DNA of 64,000 nucleotides from Theocolax elegans (Eukaryota; Arthropoda; Insecta; Hymenoptera; Cerocephalidae): assembly GCA_026168455.1 (NCBI GenBank), contig CM047428.1, positions 20,798,759 through 20,862,758 of the forward strand, in the 5' to 3' direction. Shown one piece after another: positions 49,543 through 64,000 of this stretch; the stretch's first letter is position 1, and every line of letters begins with the position of its first letter. A model generated the notes under the pieces. The model ran no database searches. It was not told where the DNA came from and saw only the letters and a list, made by a program, of their open reading frames with translations. Both the position numbers and the translations under genes were made by a program.

Positions 49543-50395
49543 AGGGGTTGGCTCGATCGATAACGTATGTGTGCGCGCCGCGCGGTGACCCAGTTATTTC
49601 GCGCGGTATATAGATATACATACATATATATCTTGTACTTTTTTGACGTGTGTCGTGAGAGAGAGACAGCGAGAGAGGGAGCGAGTGTGATTCTTTGATA
49701 ATCTTTCCTCTCTTTCTCGTTTAAATTTTTATGTATAATATATATATATATATATATCCTATATGTATGTATGTATATACGTATATATTTTCACGGAATA
49801 TTTTTTTTTAATTTCGGGATATTTAAAATTTCTTTATTTAGTAATTAATTTTGATTATTGATTTTTTAGTATATTAACGTTGGTTGTGTTAAATACATAC
49901 TTTTTTATTTTTATTATTAATGTTGTATTGTTAATCATTTTGTAAATTTCTTCTGGTTTTAAATAAATAAATAAACAAATGAATTCGTATTAAATTTTCC
50001 TGAGAGTTTGTTGTCCAAAACAATTTTTTTTTGTTTATTAATATTAGTTGACACAAACTATAAGTGCTTTTCTTAATAGGTATAGGTTCAACAATGTGGT
50101 ATCATTTTGAATATAATGAGAGTTTGTACTCGAGGACAATTTTTTTGTTTTAAATATAATGATAATTGTTAATACTGATGAAAATATTTTTTTTATTTAA
50201 ATTGATGTAAATAGAAATTGAAGTTATTTACTCTATATTTATTTGATTGTATTTGTATTTACATTTACCACTTTTGTAATTTTCTTCTGTACTTACGAGG
50301 GTTTTGTATTTCTGTTAATTAAATAAATATAAAAATTAATTATCGTTAGTTGCTCATAGTTTCAGTAATGAAATATTCATTTTGAGTACATATTC
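49543..50395. repeat. Tandem duplication, copy 2 (853 bp)
   Basis: This directly adjoining second copy of 48452-49542 lacks the 236-bp segment. It repeats part of the dynamin upstream region, including a GA tract and the GCGCGCCGCGCGG block. Confidence 0.85.
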
Positions 50396-50431
50396 TAAAA
50401 TATAGAGTTTTTAAATGTTATAAATGTTAAA

Positions 50432-50641
50432 ATAAAACTGAAGTTAGTAGCCAGATAGATTTATCAGCGGTTCTCAACAAAACCTTTTTTTTTACTTATC
50501 TCTTTTAAACGATGCTAAATAACAAACAAGACATGTAAACACATAACATAAAATTTTAGAAATTTTCATGAAATTTTTTTAAACACAATTAATGATAAAT
50601 CTATCAAGCTGCTGCTATCTGGCTGCTAACTTCAGTTTCAT
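50432..50641. mobile_element. 210-bp MITE with 9-bp target duplication
   Basis: Inverted ends are ATAAAACTGAAGTTAGTAGC at left and, reversed, ATGAAACTGAAGTTAGCAGC at right, extending through CCAGATAG; an inner AGATTTATCA pairs with its mate. The identical 9 bases AATGTTAAA lie directly outside both ends (50423-50431, 50642-50650). There is no coding capacity. A 9-bp duplication fits Mutator-like transposition. Confidence 0.82.
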
Positions 50642-50650
50642 AATGTTAAA

Positions 50651-51809
50651 TATTGTTACAAATAAAAATTTATATTGTACTACATAAGAATAAAATTACT
50701 AATTTTTTGCAATTTTAAAATATGTATTTTGAGACGGCATATTTATTGTAAAGAAAGACATTGTTTATTAGCATTTAGTATAAGTTCATATGGAATTTTG
50801 TACATAAATGTACTTTTCATTTATTTATGGAAAATACTTTTTTCGTTGAATATCTTATATTTTTATTTGTAACACTATGTAAGTATATTAATTTTTCCTG
50901 ATTTAAAAAAAAAATAACATATATTTTACTTATTTACAATTACTTATGTAATTTATTTTGGAATTTAATAAATAAAGATACAATGTTAGAGTTATTGTTT
51001 ATATTAAGTTTATTTAATTTTTCTAAAAAATGAATTTTACTTTTTAGTTTCCTAAACTATAATTGTCAATGTTTTAAAATTTTAATTCAATGTAATTTTT
51101 GAATTAAAGAAAATAGATAACTATAATTTAGCTTGGACATCTGCTTAAACAAGTATCAAATTTTAAAAATCAATGCATATTTTATTTTTTTTATAAATAG
51201 TAAAATTAATTCTTTGGTTAACTTGTATAAAATTCCTGTATAATGGTTTTTTGAGCTATAATTTCAGATTAAGGGAATGACGAACCCTAAAAAGGGTACA
51301 TGTTAATGTAAAATGGGTTATTGTTTTAAAAAATCTGGTAACGTTAGGCTCTTGTATTTGCTTTAAACAATATGTATGATTTTTTTAGATTTTTAAATTG
51401 TTAATATCAATATAATTTTTGTGTTGGAAATAGTGCTTATTAAATTACCAACCAAATCTTGATTAATTAAAAATAAAGAAAAAAATTATTTTTTACAAAA
51501 TAGTCGCAATGTCAAGCCCTCTGTCTTGTTTCAAAGTATCTTTATGAATTTTTTCAGATTTTCAGTTTCATATTTTAAATATAATTCTTGAGTTGAAAAA
51601 GGTAGATTCCTGCAATCTGGGACCGACATGTCCTTAAGTGTTATTTATTAAAATCTTATTAATGAAAATTTACTTTATAATTTTTAAAGTATACATACAA
51701 ATTTATTCAGATTTTTTAAACATTGTAAATTATAATTTCAACTATTTTTATTTCAACAAATTATATATTAAATAATATATTAAAATTTGTTTATTTTTCA
51801 GAAATAACA
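50651..51809. other. AT-rich DNA upstream of ALG13
   Basis: No gene is seen. The ALG13 start codon is preceded by a good acceptor (ttatttttcag ending at 51801), so an upstream non-coding exon probably lies somewhere in this stretch. I cannot place it. Confidence 0.4.
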
Positions 51810-52399
51810 ATGAGTGGAAAGAAAATTTTAGTTACTGTAGGTACAACACAATTTGATGAACTTATCAAGACCATTACTACAGATGAAGTTTTACAAGTAA
51901 TACATATTTAATTATTAATTAATATATATATTTCCACTAGATACATTATTAAACTTATCTAAACTTTTAATATTTAATAAAGGAATTAAATAACAAAGGA
52001 TACAATAAATTGATTTTGCAAATTGGAAAAACAAAGCTAAAACCTGATTGTACTCCAAGATGTGGATTTAAAGAAATTGAAGCGTTTAATATGATTTCAT
52101 CATTAAATTCAACAATGAAATCTGCAGATTTAATCATAAGCCATGCTGGAGCAGGAAGTTGTTTGGAAGCATTAGAATTATCAAAACCTTTAATTGTTGT
52201 TATAAACGACCTCTTAATGAACAATCATCAAATGGAACTTGCCGAACAGCTTAGTAAAGATGGTTGTTTATATTATTCAAACTGTAAAGATCTTATAAAA
52301 GTCATTAAATCTGAAGATTTATCAGCTTTGAAAAAATTTTCAGGTGATAAAAGTGAGCAAATTGCTCATTTGATAGATAACATAATGGGATTTTCGTAA
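51810..52399 (+). CDS. Alg13: ALG13, UDP-GlcNAc transferase catalytic subunit
   Basis: This protein is the cytosolic catalytic half of the ALG13/ALG14 enzyme that adds the second GlcNAc to dolichol-PP-GlcNAc on the outer face of the ER, an early step of N-glycan assembly. Coding exons are 51810-51896 and 51983-52399, phase 0, giving 167 residues, the usual length of the short form. Family features: MSGKKILVTVGTTQFDELI at the N-terminus, the nucleotide-sugar binding SHAGAGS (82-88), and NNHQMELAEQL (109-119). It has no membrane segment, so it needs an ALG14 partner, which is not in this window. The ATG lies eight bases after an acceptor site, implying an upstream 5' UTR exon. It lacks the OTU and Tudor domains of long vertebrate ALG13. 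Confidence 0.95.
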
Positions 52400-52563
52400 T
52401 CTAAAAAATGTTAAGTGATTATACTGATTTGCTTTCTATCTCTTATGTCTGACTGATGTACAAATTGTGAATAAGTATATACATTTTTTACTTTAAGAAA
52501 AGAAAGTAAAATTAAAATTCATATTTGTTATATATTTGTATAAGTGGTAACATATTCGTTTTA

Positions 52564-52573
52564 AATAAATAAA
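52564..52573 (+). other. ALG13 poly(A) signal
   Basis: Overlapping AATAAA hexamers start 165 bp after the ALG13 stop codon (AATAAATAAA). Confidence 0.55.
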
Positions 52574-52625
52574 AAAATTGAATAACATTTATACAATTCT
52601 CTACCCATTGTTTCAATAGATATAT

Positions 52626-52631
52626 TTTATT
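52626..52631 (-). other. Candidate poly(A) signal of succinyl-CoA ligase alpha
   Basis: This is a minus-strand AATAAA about 390 bp past the stop at 53019. With the ALG13 signal at 52564 it indicates that the two convergent transcripts end close together or just overlap. Confidence 0.4.
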
Positions 52632-53018
52632 ATTTAACATAATTTACAGTAAAATTACATTCATCATATGCAGTCGTTTTTTCTGCAATGTTAGGTTCAA
52701 CATTAGATTCGTTGAAACAAACCTTGTAGTTTAGTCTCACTTAAAGCTCAAAAGTTACAATGTATGTCATGTATGATATTTCAAATGCTTAATTGACCAC
52801 AAAAAACCAAATGAATTACACATTTATTAGTTGAAGTTTGGAAGTAAATTAATTGTAATGACTTTGAGTATATGCAACTCTTCCCAACTTTTATGTGATT
52901 TTTAGATTGATAAATTTTGAAAGACGTTTAAGCGATTATTACATACGCCTGGATTATTGAGACAAACTACAACGGTATTTCTGTTAACAGCATAAAGATT
53001 CGATTAAAAATTCTTAAA

Positions 53019-55252
53019 TTAAGCGAGATTGCGTCGCAACATTTCTTTTAACAGTGTGTTTCCCATTTGTGCAGGACTCCTTGTAACAACAACACCAGCC
53101 TAAAGATGAAATGTAAAAATTAGAAAAATGTTGACTATTTTTTTTCTGTTTTATTATTTTGATTAATATTTACTTTTTCAAGAGCATTAATTTTATCTTG
53201 AGCCCCGCCTTTTCCACCAGAAATAATGGCACCAGCATGACCCATTCTTCTACCTGGTGGGGCAGTGATTCCAGCAATAAATGATACAACAGGTTTTGCT
53301 TTTGGTCCCTGTAATCGATAACAATTTGTATTATTCTATTGTATTAAATTTTAAGGTTTTTTATGTGCACAAAAATATGATAAACTAACAGTATTATGTT
53401 CGGTGAGATATTCAGCTGCCGATTCTTCAGCACTACCACCAATTTCACCAATCATAATAATACCTTGGCAAGCTGGGTCTTGCAAAAATATTTCTAAACA
53501 GTCAATGAAATCTGTACCATTGAATGGATCACCTCCAATACCAACGCACAGCGTTTGGCCTAATCCGGTCTAATGAAATTTGTAATTTGTAATTACTAAT
53601 CATAATTATCTAAAAATAATGTTATTAAAAAATACATAGTATGCTGCACTTACAAGAGTAGTTTGATTCACAGCCTCGTATGTCAAAGTTCCAGACCTTG
53701 ATACAATACCAATTTTTCCCCTTTGATGTATGTGTCCTGGCATAATTCCAATTTTACACTTGAACAAATAGTAAATTTAATTCGTTAATACTTTTAAACT
53801 ATAAACTTGTACTTTATTCTAACGAATATTCATTTTAAAATTACTACCTGCTCGGGGGCAATGATACCAGGACAATTAGGACCAATAAGACGAGATTTAT
53901 TTTGTTCTAATAATCTTCTCTTAACTTTCACCATATCGTGTTGAGGAACTCCTTCCGTTATGCAAACAATTAATGGCATTTCAGCGTCCATAGCTTCCAT
54001 TATGGCTGATGCAGCAGCTGGAGGTGGCACATAAATTACTGACGCGGTGGCATTAGTTGCTGCTTTTGCCTAAAATAGCATAGATAATTTGTAATAATTT
54101 GTATGAAAAATAGTTTTTATTTGCATTTAATTGTATTCATTGATCCAATGATAATAAAAGTTTAATTCTAAGTATAGTAGCTATTTGTACATTGTTATCA
54201 ATGTTTGAGTTCATTGAGGTCAATCTGATTAAGATTCACGAGAGTTATTTTTTTTTTTGCTTTTTTAATAACTCAATGAAGACTAATAAAAAGTATGCGC
54301 ACTCTAATTGCATATAAACTGAAATGAAAATACTAAATTGGTGTATCACAATATACCAATTTACTACATAATAAATTATTGAAATAAAATTTTAATGCAA
54401 TTAAAAGTGTCTTGTTATACAAAGTAAGAAAAAATTTAAAAAATTGTAAATAAGTTAAATTAAAATTACCTCCTGAACATTTTTGAAAACTGGTTTGCCC
54501 AAATGTTCAGAACCAGCTTTCTTTGGATTAACGCCTCCAACAATTTTTGTGCCATAATCGAGTGCTTGCTGGCAGTGAAAAGTACCTTGTTTACCCGTGA
54601 AACCTTGACAAATGACTTTGGTTTCCGAATTGATTTTCAAATTTTTCCTTGTTTCCGTGTAGTTGAATCTAATCTGAGAACGCAGCAAACCACCACGATT
54701 CCCTACTGCAATTGAGAAAAAAAAAAAAAAAAGAATTATCCCATCAAAGTTAAAAATAGTATTGCTAAAAATTCAACACAGATTGTAAGTGGCAGTCTAC
54801 TTTTGGCATTGATTCGAGATCAAGGTTCATCAGAGAGAAAAGGAAAAAAAAATTGAACATTATCCAAGGAGGTTCGAGACATACATTGTATAAACAAGAA
54901 TAATAAATCAAATAGGAAAATGTCAACGATTATACCATGTCACCATAAAAATCACACTTGTACTCTCAACAATTACACTTACTCTCACAACTTAAATCAT
55001 CGATGACTAAAACTCAAAAAAATTAATAAAATGCAAAATACTGGGCTGCAACTTTTCTTACATAATAATCAATTGTAGAAAAGAAAAATACACATCCTTA
55101 TACGCTTATGACCTAATTAACTCAAGATCAAAAAGGAAAATAAGAGAAAGAGAGTCACAATCAATCGAATCATGATAAGACAAACATAGTGTGATAATAA
55201 GTGAAAAAAAATTGTATTTACCTGTAAGTTTCGACAATGCCCTTGCAGCCAT
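53019..55252 (-). CDS. Scsalpha1: Succinyl-CoA ligase (ADP/GDP-forming) alpha subunit, mitochondrial
   Basis: The alpha subunit of the TCA-cycle enzyme that converts succinyl-CoA to succinate with formation of ATP or GTP; it pairs with a beta subunit in the mitochondrial matrix. Coding exons, 5' to 3': 55252-55222, 54705-54470, 54069-53848, 53758-53654, 53569-53390, 53308-53174, 53099-53019. Phases agree throughout, giving 329 residues, the usual length. Residues 1-25 are rich in Arg, Lys, Leu and Ser with no acidic residue, as in a matrix-targeting peptide. GFTGKQG (45-51) is the CoA-binding loop. The phosphorylated histidine is His282 in [17 protein letters not shown]. It converges with ALG13 (620 bp between stops) and is head to head with the Arkadia-like gene. 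Confidence 0.97.
54070..55221. other. Introns 1 and 2 of succinyl-CoA ligase alpha
   Basis: Two AT-rich introns (54706-55221, 516 bp; 54070-54469, 400 bp) flank the exon at 54470-54705. I see no additional feature in them. Confidence 0.6.
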
Positions 55253-57270
55253 CCTCTGATGTGTTATATATCGACGAGAGGGGAAATGAATAAGAGAAAA
55301 TTATTTATCGTGGTTAACGTATAGGGTTGATATTAGTACTGTTAAACTAACACTCTATATATCTCCCTCTCTTAGGCACTAAAAAAAAATTTTTTTTACG
55401 GACTATATCCTAATAATATAACACACACACTACACAACACGCGGGCGGATAAAAGGGGGAGGCCGGACAAGACAAGTCAAAAAAGTTTGTTCTCTCTCGC
55501 ACTTCTCGAGCACGAAGTAATACGGTTATAAGAGATGCTCAACTCGCCAACTCGTTTATATACTATAATAATAACAAGTGTAGATGATCGAATGTGTTAA
55601 GTAATTATTTAACCAATAAAGTATTGGTTTAATATTCGTTCTGTTTCTCGATGATTTTTGTTTAAAATGTGTACTTATTAGTCAATGAATTTTTCTTTTT
55701 CCCAGTATAGTACAAAAATTATTTTTTTATTAAATCATTCATTTATAATCACAGTACCAATGTATAATTAAATCGTTATTACTGTTTATTAATTTATTTA
55801 TTATTTATTTAGTCTAAAATTGAACATGACAAATTATTTAAGTTTATCTTTTTTTTGGATATTGCACATTCGATACAAAAAAATTAATACTAAATAACCG
55901 TAATAAAATTAAAAATTTTTATCAACTGATTTCGAAAAATCAATATTATATTACATCCTGCAAAAACAATTATTATGTTTTTAATTGTAAAATATCGTCA
56001 AGTAGAGATATGTTATACGCACTCGTGAAATGCAAGTAAAATACTACTATAATTTATAAAAAAATCAAAACCGTAGATATTTTTTATTTTTAATAAAATT
56101 AATTTATTGTAATTAAATTAAAAAATAGTAGTAATTAATTACCACATTTATTCATAGTAATAACTAATATAATAAATTACTCAATATATACTTTGAATTC
56201 CGTTAAAAAAACATTATATACATGAATTGTATTTGAAATTTACAATTCATTATAATACATGTATAATTCGCATTATGAATAAACTGTATAATTATCAAAT
56301 GAATTACATATATAATTTATCAAACATTTTTTTAGGATTAATAATTAAATACAATTTATTTATATATTCTCATATTTTCAATCAATTTATAATTTATGTA
56401 CGTAAATTAATTACAATTGACTAAATCAATAAATTGTAAATATTTTTAATCCATTAATTAATATAATTGAAATAATAATATATAGGTTTAATTCGCTCTA
56501 TTATTGACTTTTATTAATAAATTTAATTTTTTTTAAATTCCCATATAAAATTTACGATAATGTTAAAGTTATTCAACTTTTGTAAAAAAAACGGAAATAT
56601 AATTCCATAAAACTAATTTATTACAATATTTTTACGTTACAATATGAATACAATGTGTAGTATATAGCAAATAATATAGTTGGTTACATAGATATAAAAA
56701 CACGGCGTCCCTGATTTTGTTTAAGAAATTTGATTAAAGTATACACCTAAACTCGTTCATTTTGTAATAATCATGTTTTATATTTTTCTACCGAAACTTT
56801 TATTATTTTAAACGTTAAAAGTTGTATATTAACACTTAAATAATTATTAACCAATTAATTATTATATAATTAACACTATACTGTAATGAATACAACAAAT
56901 TTATTAATTTAAATTCACTGTTTATTAATAATCTTGATAAAACAATAAAATTCAAATAATTATTTATTCATTTATTTATTTGTTTATTTACTCATGTGTT
57001 TATTTAATTATTTACATATTTTGTAAAGGTAAGCTATTCTCTGAGTAGCAGTAGGTACCGACGTATATATATAGCGTATACACTTTACGAGTCGGGGACC
57101 GGCGCCGACACTCGAAAATCCGTACCCGTTAATCGTTATAATTTATTACAAAATATAATTACATAATTACTTATAGTATAGAGTCAAACAATTGGTAAGG
57201 ATAATTTTATTTTTGGATAATTTTTACTTTTTAATTGTATTTAATTAATCCAAGAAAAAGTATTTGAAAA
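55253..57270. other. Intergenic AT-rich stretch with probable promoter near 55260-55560
   Basis: The first 300 bp upstream of the succinyl-CoA ligase start are comparatively GC-rich (for example 55440-55560) and probably contain its promoter and 5' UTR. From 55560 to 57270 the DNA is very AT-rich, apart from a GC-richer island at about 57060-57130. No gene is seen. Confidence 0.45.
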
Positions 57271-57276
57271 ACATAT

Positions 57277-57508
57277 ATAATTCTATATAAATTTAAAAAA
57301 CCAACAAAAATTTTATTTTAATTTTCTTAAAAGAATCCGTAGGTCGCGTGAAATCGCGCGAGAATTAGCTATACATTTTTATATATATGAAAAATATATA
57401 ATTCTATATAAATTTAAAAACCAACAAAAATTTTATTTTAATTTTCTTAAAAGAATCCGTAGGTCGCGTGAAATCGCGCGAGAATTAGCTATACATTTTT
57501 ATATATAT
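57277..57508. repeat. Tandem duplication of about 119 bp
   Basis: Two almost identical units share 'ttctatataaatttaaaa', 'ccgtaggtcgcgtgaaatc' and 'gcgagaattagctatac', at 57280-57388 and 57399-57508. The second unit abuts the fold-back element that starts at about 57513. Confidence 0.85.
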
Positions 57509-57512
57509 AGGA

Positions 57513-58845
57513 TGAGCCATTTCACGTCAACTGGTTGGATCAAAATTTTAAATTGCACCAAATTTTTGGTACAGACCCGGAAATGTTATCCAGAAAACAG
57601 AAACAAAATTTTTAGGTGTTAAAAATAATTTGTTTAAAAGTTATTCTAACCTCAAAAATTGAGTTTCATCTATTTTTTTTCGACAATAGCTGGCTTTAAA
57701 GCTAATTATCTCATAATCTATCAAACTTTTACTACATATGTAAAATTGGTTGCTGATTTTCTTTAAAATTTATCCTTTCAGGTTAGAATACTTAATCTCA
57801 GGGTCGACGACTACTGATAAAGTACAAGTCAACATTGATGTTTAAAAAACAGCAACCACGCCGCAATTGAATTTTTTACCCAATAGTCTTAAAAAAAAGC
57901 TTGAAGCGATACCTTTCTAATGGTATGTAACTTATAATTGGCCTGTAAAACTGTAAAAAATTATGGTACCTTAAAAAGTTACAAAAAATTATTGAAAATT
58001 TGAATAGAATTTAACCTGCAAATTCTTTAAAGTTTTGTAATCTTTTAAAATAACTTAACTTTTGACAGGCTTACAGGCCAATTATAAGCTATGTAGACCA
58101 TTAGAAAGGTATTAATTGCTTCAAACTTTTTTTTTAGACAATTGGATAAAAAAATCGACTGTGGCGTGATCACCTTATTTTAAGGGGGTTCCATACTCAA
58201 TTTTTGAGGATTAATTAATAAAAAAGTAGAACAGTCTGTGAAAAAATAAGAGAAGAGGCGCCTTCGTTTATTGACAATCTAACTGTGTGCTGAATTTTAG
58301 ATTTAAATATTATTGCGTTTTCGAGAAAAGTCTTACCAAAAATATCAAATCTTTTCACCTCGTTGAGGTTAGGTTCACATTTTTGGTAAGACTTTTCTCA
58401 AAAACGCAATATAATTTTAATCTGAAATTCAGCACACAGTTAGATTATTAATAAACGAAGGCGCCTCTTCTCTTATTTTTTCACATACTGTTTTATTTAC
58501 AAATTTATTACTGATAATCACGATTGCCGATAAGGTAGGGAGGATATAAATATTGACTATAGCACCCCGTTAAACATCAATGTTTACTTGTATTTTATAT
58601 AAGTCATAACCCGAAAGGATAAATTCTAGAGAAAACCAGCAACCAATAATGTTACATATAATGTTCTATATAGTAAGTTGATAGTTTTGAGATAAATTGA
58701 GCTGTAAAGTCAACTGTTGAACAAAAACGTGAAATAACTCACTTTTTGAGGTTAAAACCTGCATAATATTTCTGGATAATATTTGTGTCTGTATATCCAA
58801 AATTTGGTATTTTAAAATTTTGATCCAACGTGAAATGGTCCATAC
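57513..58845. mobile_element. Fold-back element interrupted by a TTAA element
   Basis: The ends are CCATTTCACGT followed by GGATCAAAATTTTAAA at left, and the reverse complement at right (58805-58845). Pairing runs inward almost continuously: GGTTGCTG.TTTTCT with its mate near 58640, ATTTATCCTTTC near 57768 and 58615, ACATTGATGTTTAA near 57832 and 58570, CGATACCTTTCTAATGG near 57908 and 58100, and AATTGGCCTGTAA near 57935 and 58075. The centre is near 58020. After removing the 390-bp insertion at 58184-58573 the original element is about 0.94 kb and almost entirely palindromic. It has no transposase. No clear target duplication is seen, because its edges lie in TA-rich sequence. Confidence 0.78.
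58184..58569. mobile_element. TTAA-flanked palindromic element nested in the fold-back
   Basis: TTAA flanks both sides (58180-58183 and 58570-58573). The ends are GGGGGTTCCATACTCAA and, reversed, CGGGGTGCTATAGTCAA. Arms pair around a centre near 58360: AAAATAAGAGAAGAGGCGCC with its mate near 58465, and AACTGTGTGCTGAATTT near 58423. It is related to the partial element at 26934-27520 in dynamin intron 3, sharing AAAACGCAATAT, CACACAGTTAGATTATTAAT and GGTAGGGAGGAT. Confidence 0.82.
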
Positions 58846-59833
58846 ATATATGTATATATATATATATATATAATATAAACGAATAAATTACGTTAGTATA
58901 CCGCTTGACGGCGCTGATGTTACCTACTCCCCCCCCTCAGGCCATTGAGCCGAGAGTGTGCGAAAAATTTATTATTATTATTCCCCGATTTGTATGTGTG
59001 TAAAATACACACACAAATGCACACCTGCAGGTCTTTCAAAAATATAAATCTTTTTATAATGTCGAGAGAGTGCGCGTACCACGCACCGTTTTAATCGCGA
59101 AACGTTCATTATGAAATTGTTATATCGTGTGTAAATAAAAAGAAATATATATATATATATTATATATATATATATATACTTATGTATAAACATATTTTTT
59201 GAAACGTAAATATATCGTGTATGTGTATATGTATATCATCAGATCAGACATCAGAATTCGGACACATTTTTAGTATAGTGTATGTAATTCCACACACACA
59301 GAGACGGACAGACAGACAGAACACGTACGACAAATAGGATATATTGTATATAGTGTCTTGCTTTCTTATTCTCTCCAATTCGTCTCCCTCCTTCCCGGTT
59401 TTATACACAATTACACACCGAAAGGAGAGAGAAAAAAATGACGTGGTGAAAAAAAATATATATACATACACGTAGGGAATCGTCGTCGTATATAGTTGTT
59501 GTTTGTTGTTGTTGTTGTTGTTGTATGGTAGCCTTCTTTTGGAGAGGAAATTTTGTATATCAAGATTGAAGAGAGAGATAGAGAGAGAGAGAGTGTGACA
59601 AGGTAAGTGTGGCTTTTTTTTCGTGCGTGTAGTTTTGATGATTAATAATCAGCTCTCTTGGTTTCGTAAGGATTCCACTCTTTTTGGACGAATAATGGAG
59701 AGTCTCTTGACTTTTTTTTCATTGTGAACAATGCATACAGAGATTTGATGTCTCGTTGTTGAGTACTGGTTAGTATTGGTACAGCGATTGCTAAACAATT
59801 GTTCCTTTTTGTTGTTGTGCCTTTCAAGTAAGT
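58846..59833. promoter_or_regulatory. Probable promoter and 5' UTR region of the Arkadia-like gene
   Basis: This stretch contains TA (58856-58872, 59146-59176) and CA microsatellites, a GTT run (59498-59523) and a GA tract (59568-59593). A strong donor-like CAAG|GTAAGT is at 59599-59608 and may end a non-coding first exon. A second AAGTAAGT overlaps the start codon at 59834. No start site can be fixed. Confidence 0.35.
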
Positions 59834-62865
<3,032 letters not shown>

Positions 62866-64000
62866 TTTTTCTAAGTAACGTGAAACTACTACTACTTTAA
62901 TCTTGATTATATATCATTTACAAGAAAACAAATTTGTTTGTACATTTAAATCACGTGAACACAATCAAAATAGAAGTGATGATAATGATAAAAAAAGAAA
63001 GAAAACCAGAATAATAAAAGCAAATGTTTGCTTTATCAACCTGAATATTCAATTGAAGATGAAAAAGAAAAAAATAAGTTACATCTTAAGGTTGTTAATT
63101 AATAATTTGACAACAACATGTTTCCTTTCAGCTCAATTGTACATGTAATATATCGTACATATTGATTCTTACGTATGTATGTAATATCATTTTTTCGTTT
63201 TTGGTAACAGTGACTAATGGTTGTGCAGTTTTTTCAAGTGCACTTTATTTGAAAATAAGAGAAAAAAAAGGATAAAAAAAATGGTGCTACGCTAAAAAGT
63301 ATGAAAAGGAAAAAAAAAATTAATGTTGGCTTCATTAAGTGAATCAAGCTCTGCTCAGCAATTTGTAATACATATTTTTTCTAAGCTTTGCATTGTAGTA
63401 TGAAAAAAAAAGAAAAGAAACGAGCGTTGAGGAAAAAAATGACGGATTGTATAGGACTGATACATTGTTTCTATATATTTTTTTCATTTTATCGAAATTT
63501 CTTTATTGAAGAGGCAATATTTATCATCAGTGGTACTTTACTGCAGTACTATGAATATACATATATATATATATACATACATATATATAGTATAAAAGTG
63601 AAAAGTGACAAAATTAATAAAAACTTTCTCAATCGTTTTCAACAACTATACCAATTACCAATTTTACCTAAGAAACTTTTACCAAAAGGATGCGCATACA
63701 ATATTACTTACATCCGAACCGATGATTATCTTCTTGATACATTGTATATGTTAAACACACAGCGTTGAAAAGATAATTACTTGCTAGTTATTTTTTTTTG
63801 TTTGTTCTAAACTTTTTTTATTTTAAATGCCATTTGAAACACTGTATTTATATAGTTGAAGCGAGAGAATAAAAAAAAGAAGTACAATATTTATTTGTAA
63901 CAAAAAAAAAAAGAGGGAAAAGTGAAAAACATTTTTATTCATTGAAATATAGCCATATTCTCTATATCACTTTTTTCTCCTTTCCCCACACATCATCAAA
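62866..64000 (+). other. 3' UTR of the Arkadia-like gene
   Basis: No other gene is seen to the window end. Candidate poly(A) signals on the plus strand are AATAAA near 63615 and at 63868-63873, the latter followed by A-rich and T-rich sequence. Open frames at 62903 and 63388 are low-complexity chance frames in the UTR. Confidence 0.5.

Overview
The window is a very AT-rich piece of an animal nuclear genome. It holds spliced genes with GT-AG introns, long transposon-filled introns and many microsatellites. The predicted proteins read as insect. The style (low GC, dynamin and Arkadia-type proteins of this form) suggests a hymenopteran, but that assignment is inference. There are no bacterial or organellar features and no convincing tRNA or rRNA gene.

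Four protein-coding genes can be rebuilt exon by exon, with reading phase checked across every junction. (1) Minus strand, 47628 down to 10930, with an alternative last exon at 2390-2453: dynamin (shibire), about 878 residues, with GTPase, stalk, PH, GED and proline-rich parts. The gene fills about 70% of the window because intron 2 alone is 16.4 kb. (2) Plus strand, 51810-52399: ALG13, two coding exons, 167 residues. (3) Minus strand, 55252-53019: succinyl-CoA ligase alpha subunit, six coding exons, 329 residues. (4) Plus strand, 59834-62865: an Arkadia/RNF111-type RING-H2 E3 ligase, eleven coding exons, 639 residues.

Dynamin and ALG13 are head to head, ALG13 and succinyl-CoA ligase converge tail to tail (620 bp between stops), and succinyl-CoA ligase and Arkadia are head to head. 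The four products work in unrelated processes: endocytosis, N-glycan assembly, the TCA cycle, and ubiquitin/SUMO-linked TGF-beta/BMP signalling. Their proximity looks like ordinary gene packing.

Most of the remaining sequence is non-autonomous mobile DNA. The best cases are a 2.18 kb fold-back element with long inverted repeats and a 9-bp target duplication (34866-37048, Mutator-like); a 210-bp MITE that also has a 9-bp duplication (50432-50641); a fold-back element at 57513-58845 interrupted by a TTAA-flanked palindromic element whose empty site can be read from the other arm; and a back-to-back run of TTAA-bounded elements at 28556-29430. Two larger direct duplications (39341-42249 and 48452-50395) are either recent duplications or unmerged haplotypes.

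I found no evidence of a new multi-gene system. The most biologically interesting signals are the second dynamin C-terminus 8.5 kb beyond the first last exon, and a set of frame-preserving candidate micro-exons in dynamin at the stalk-PH and PH-GED linkers.
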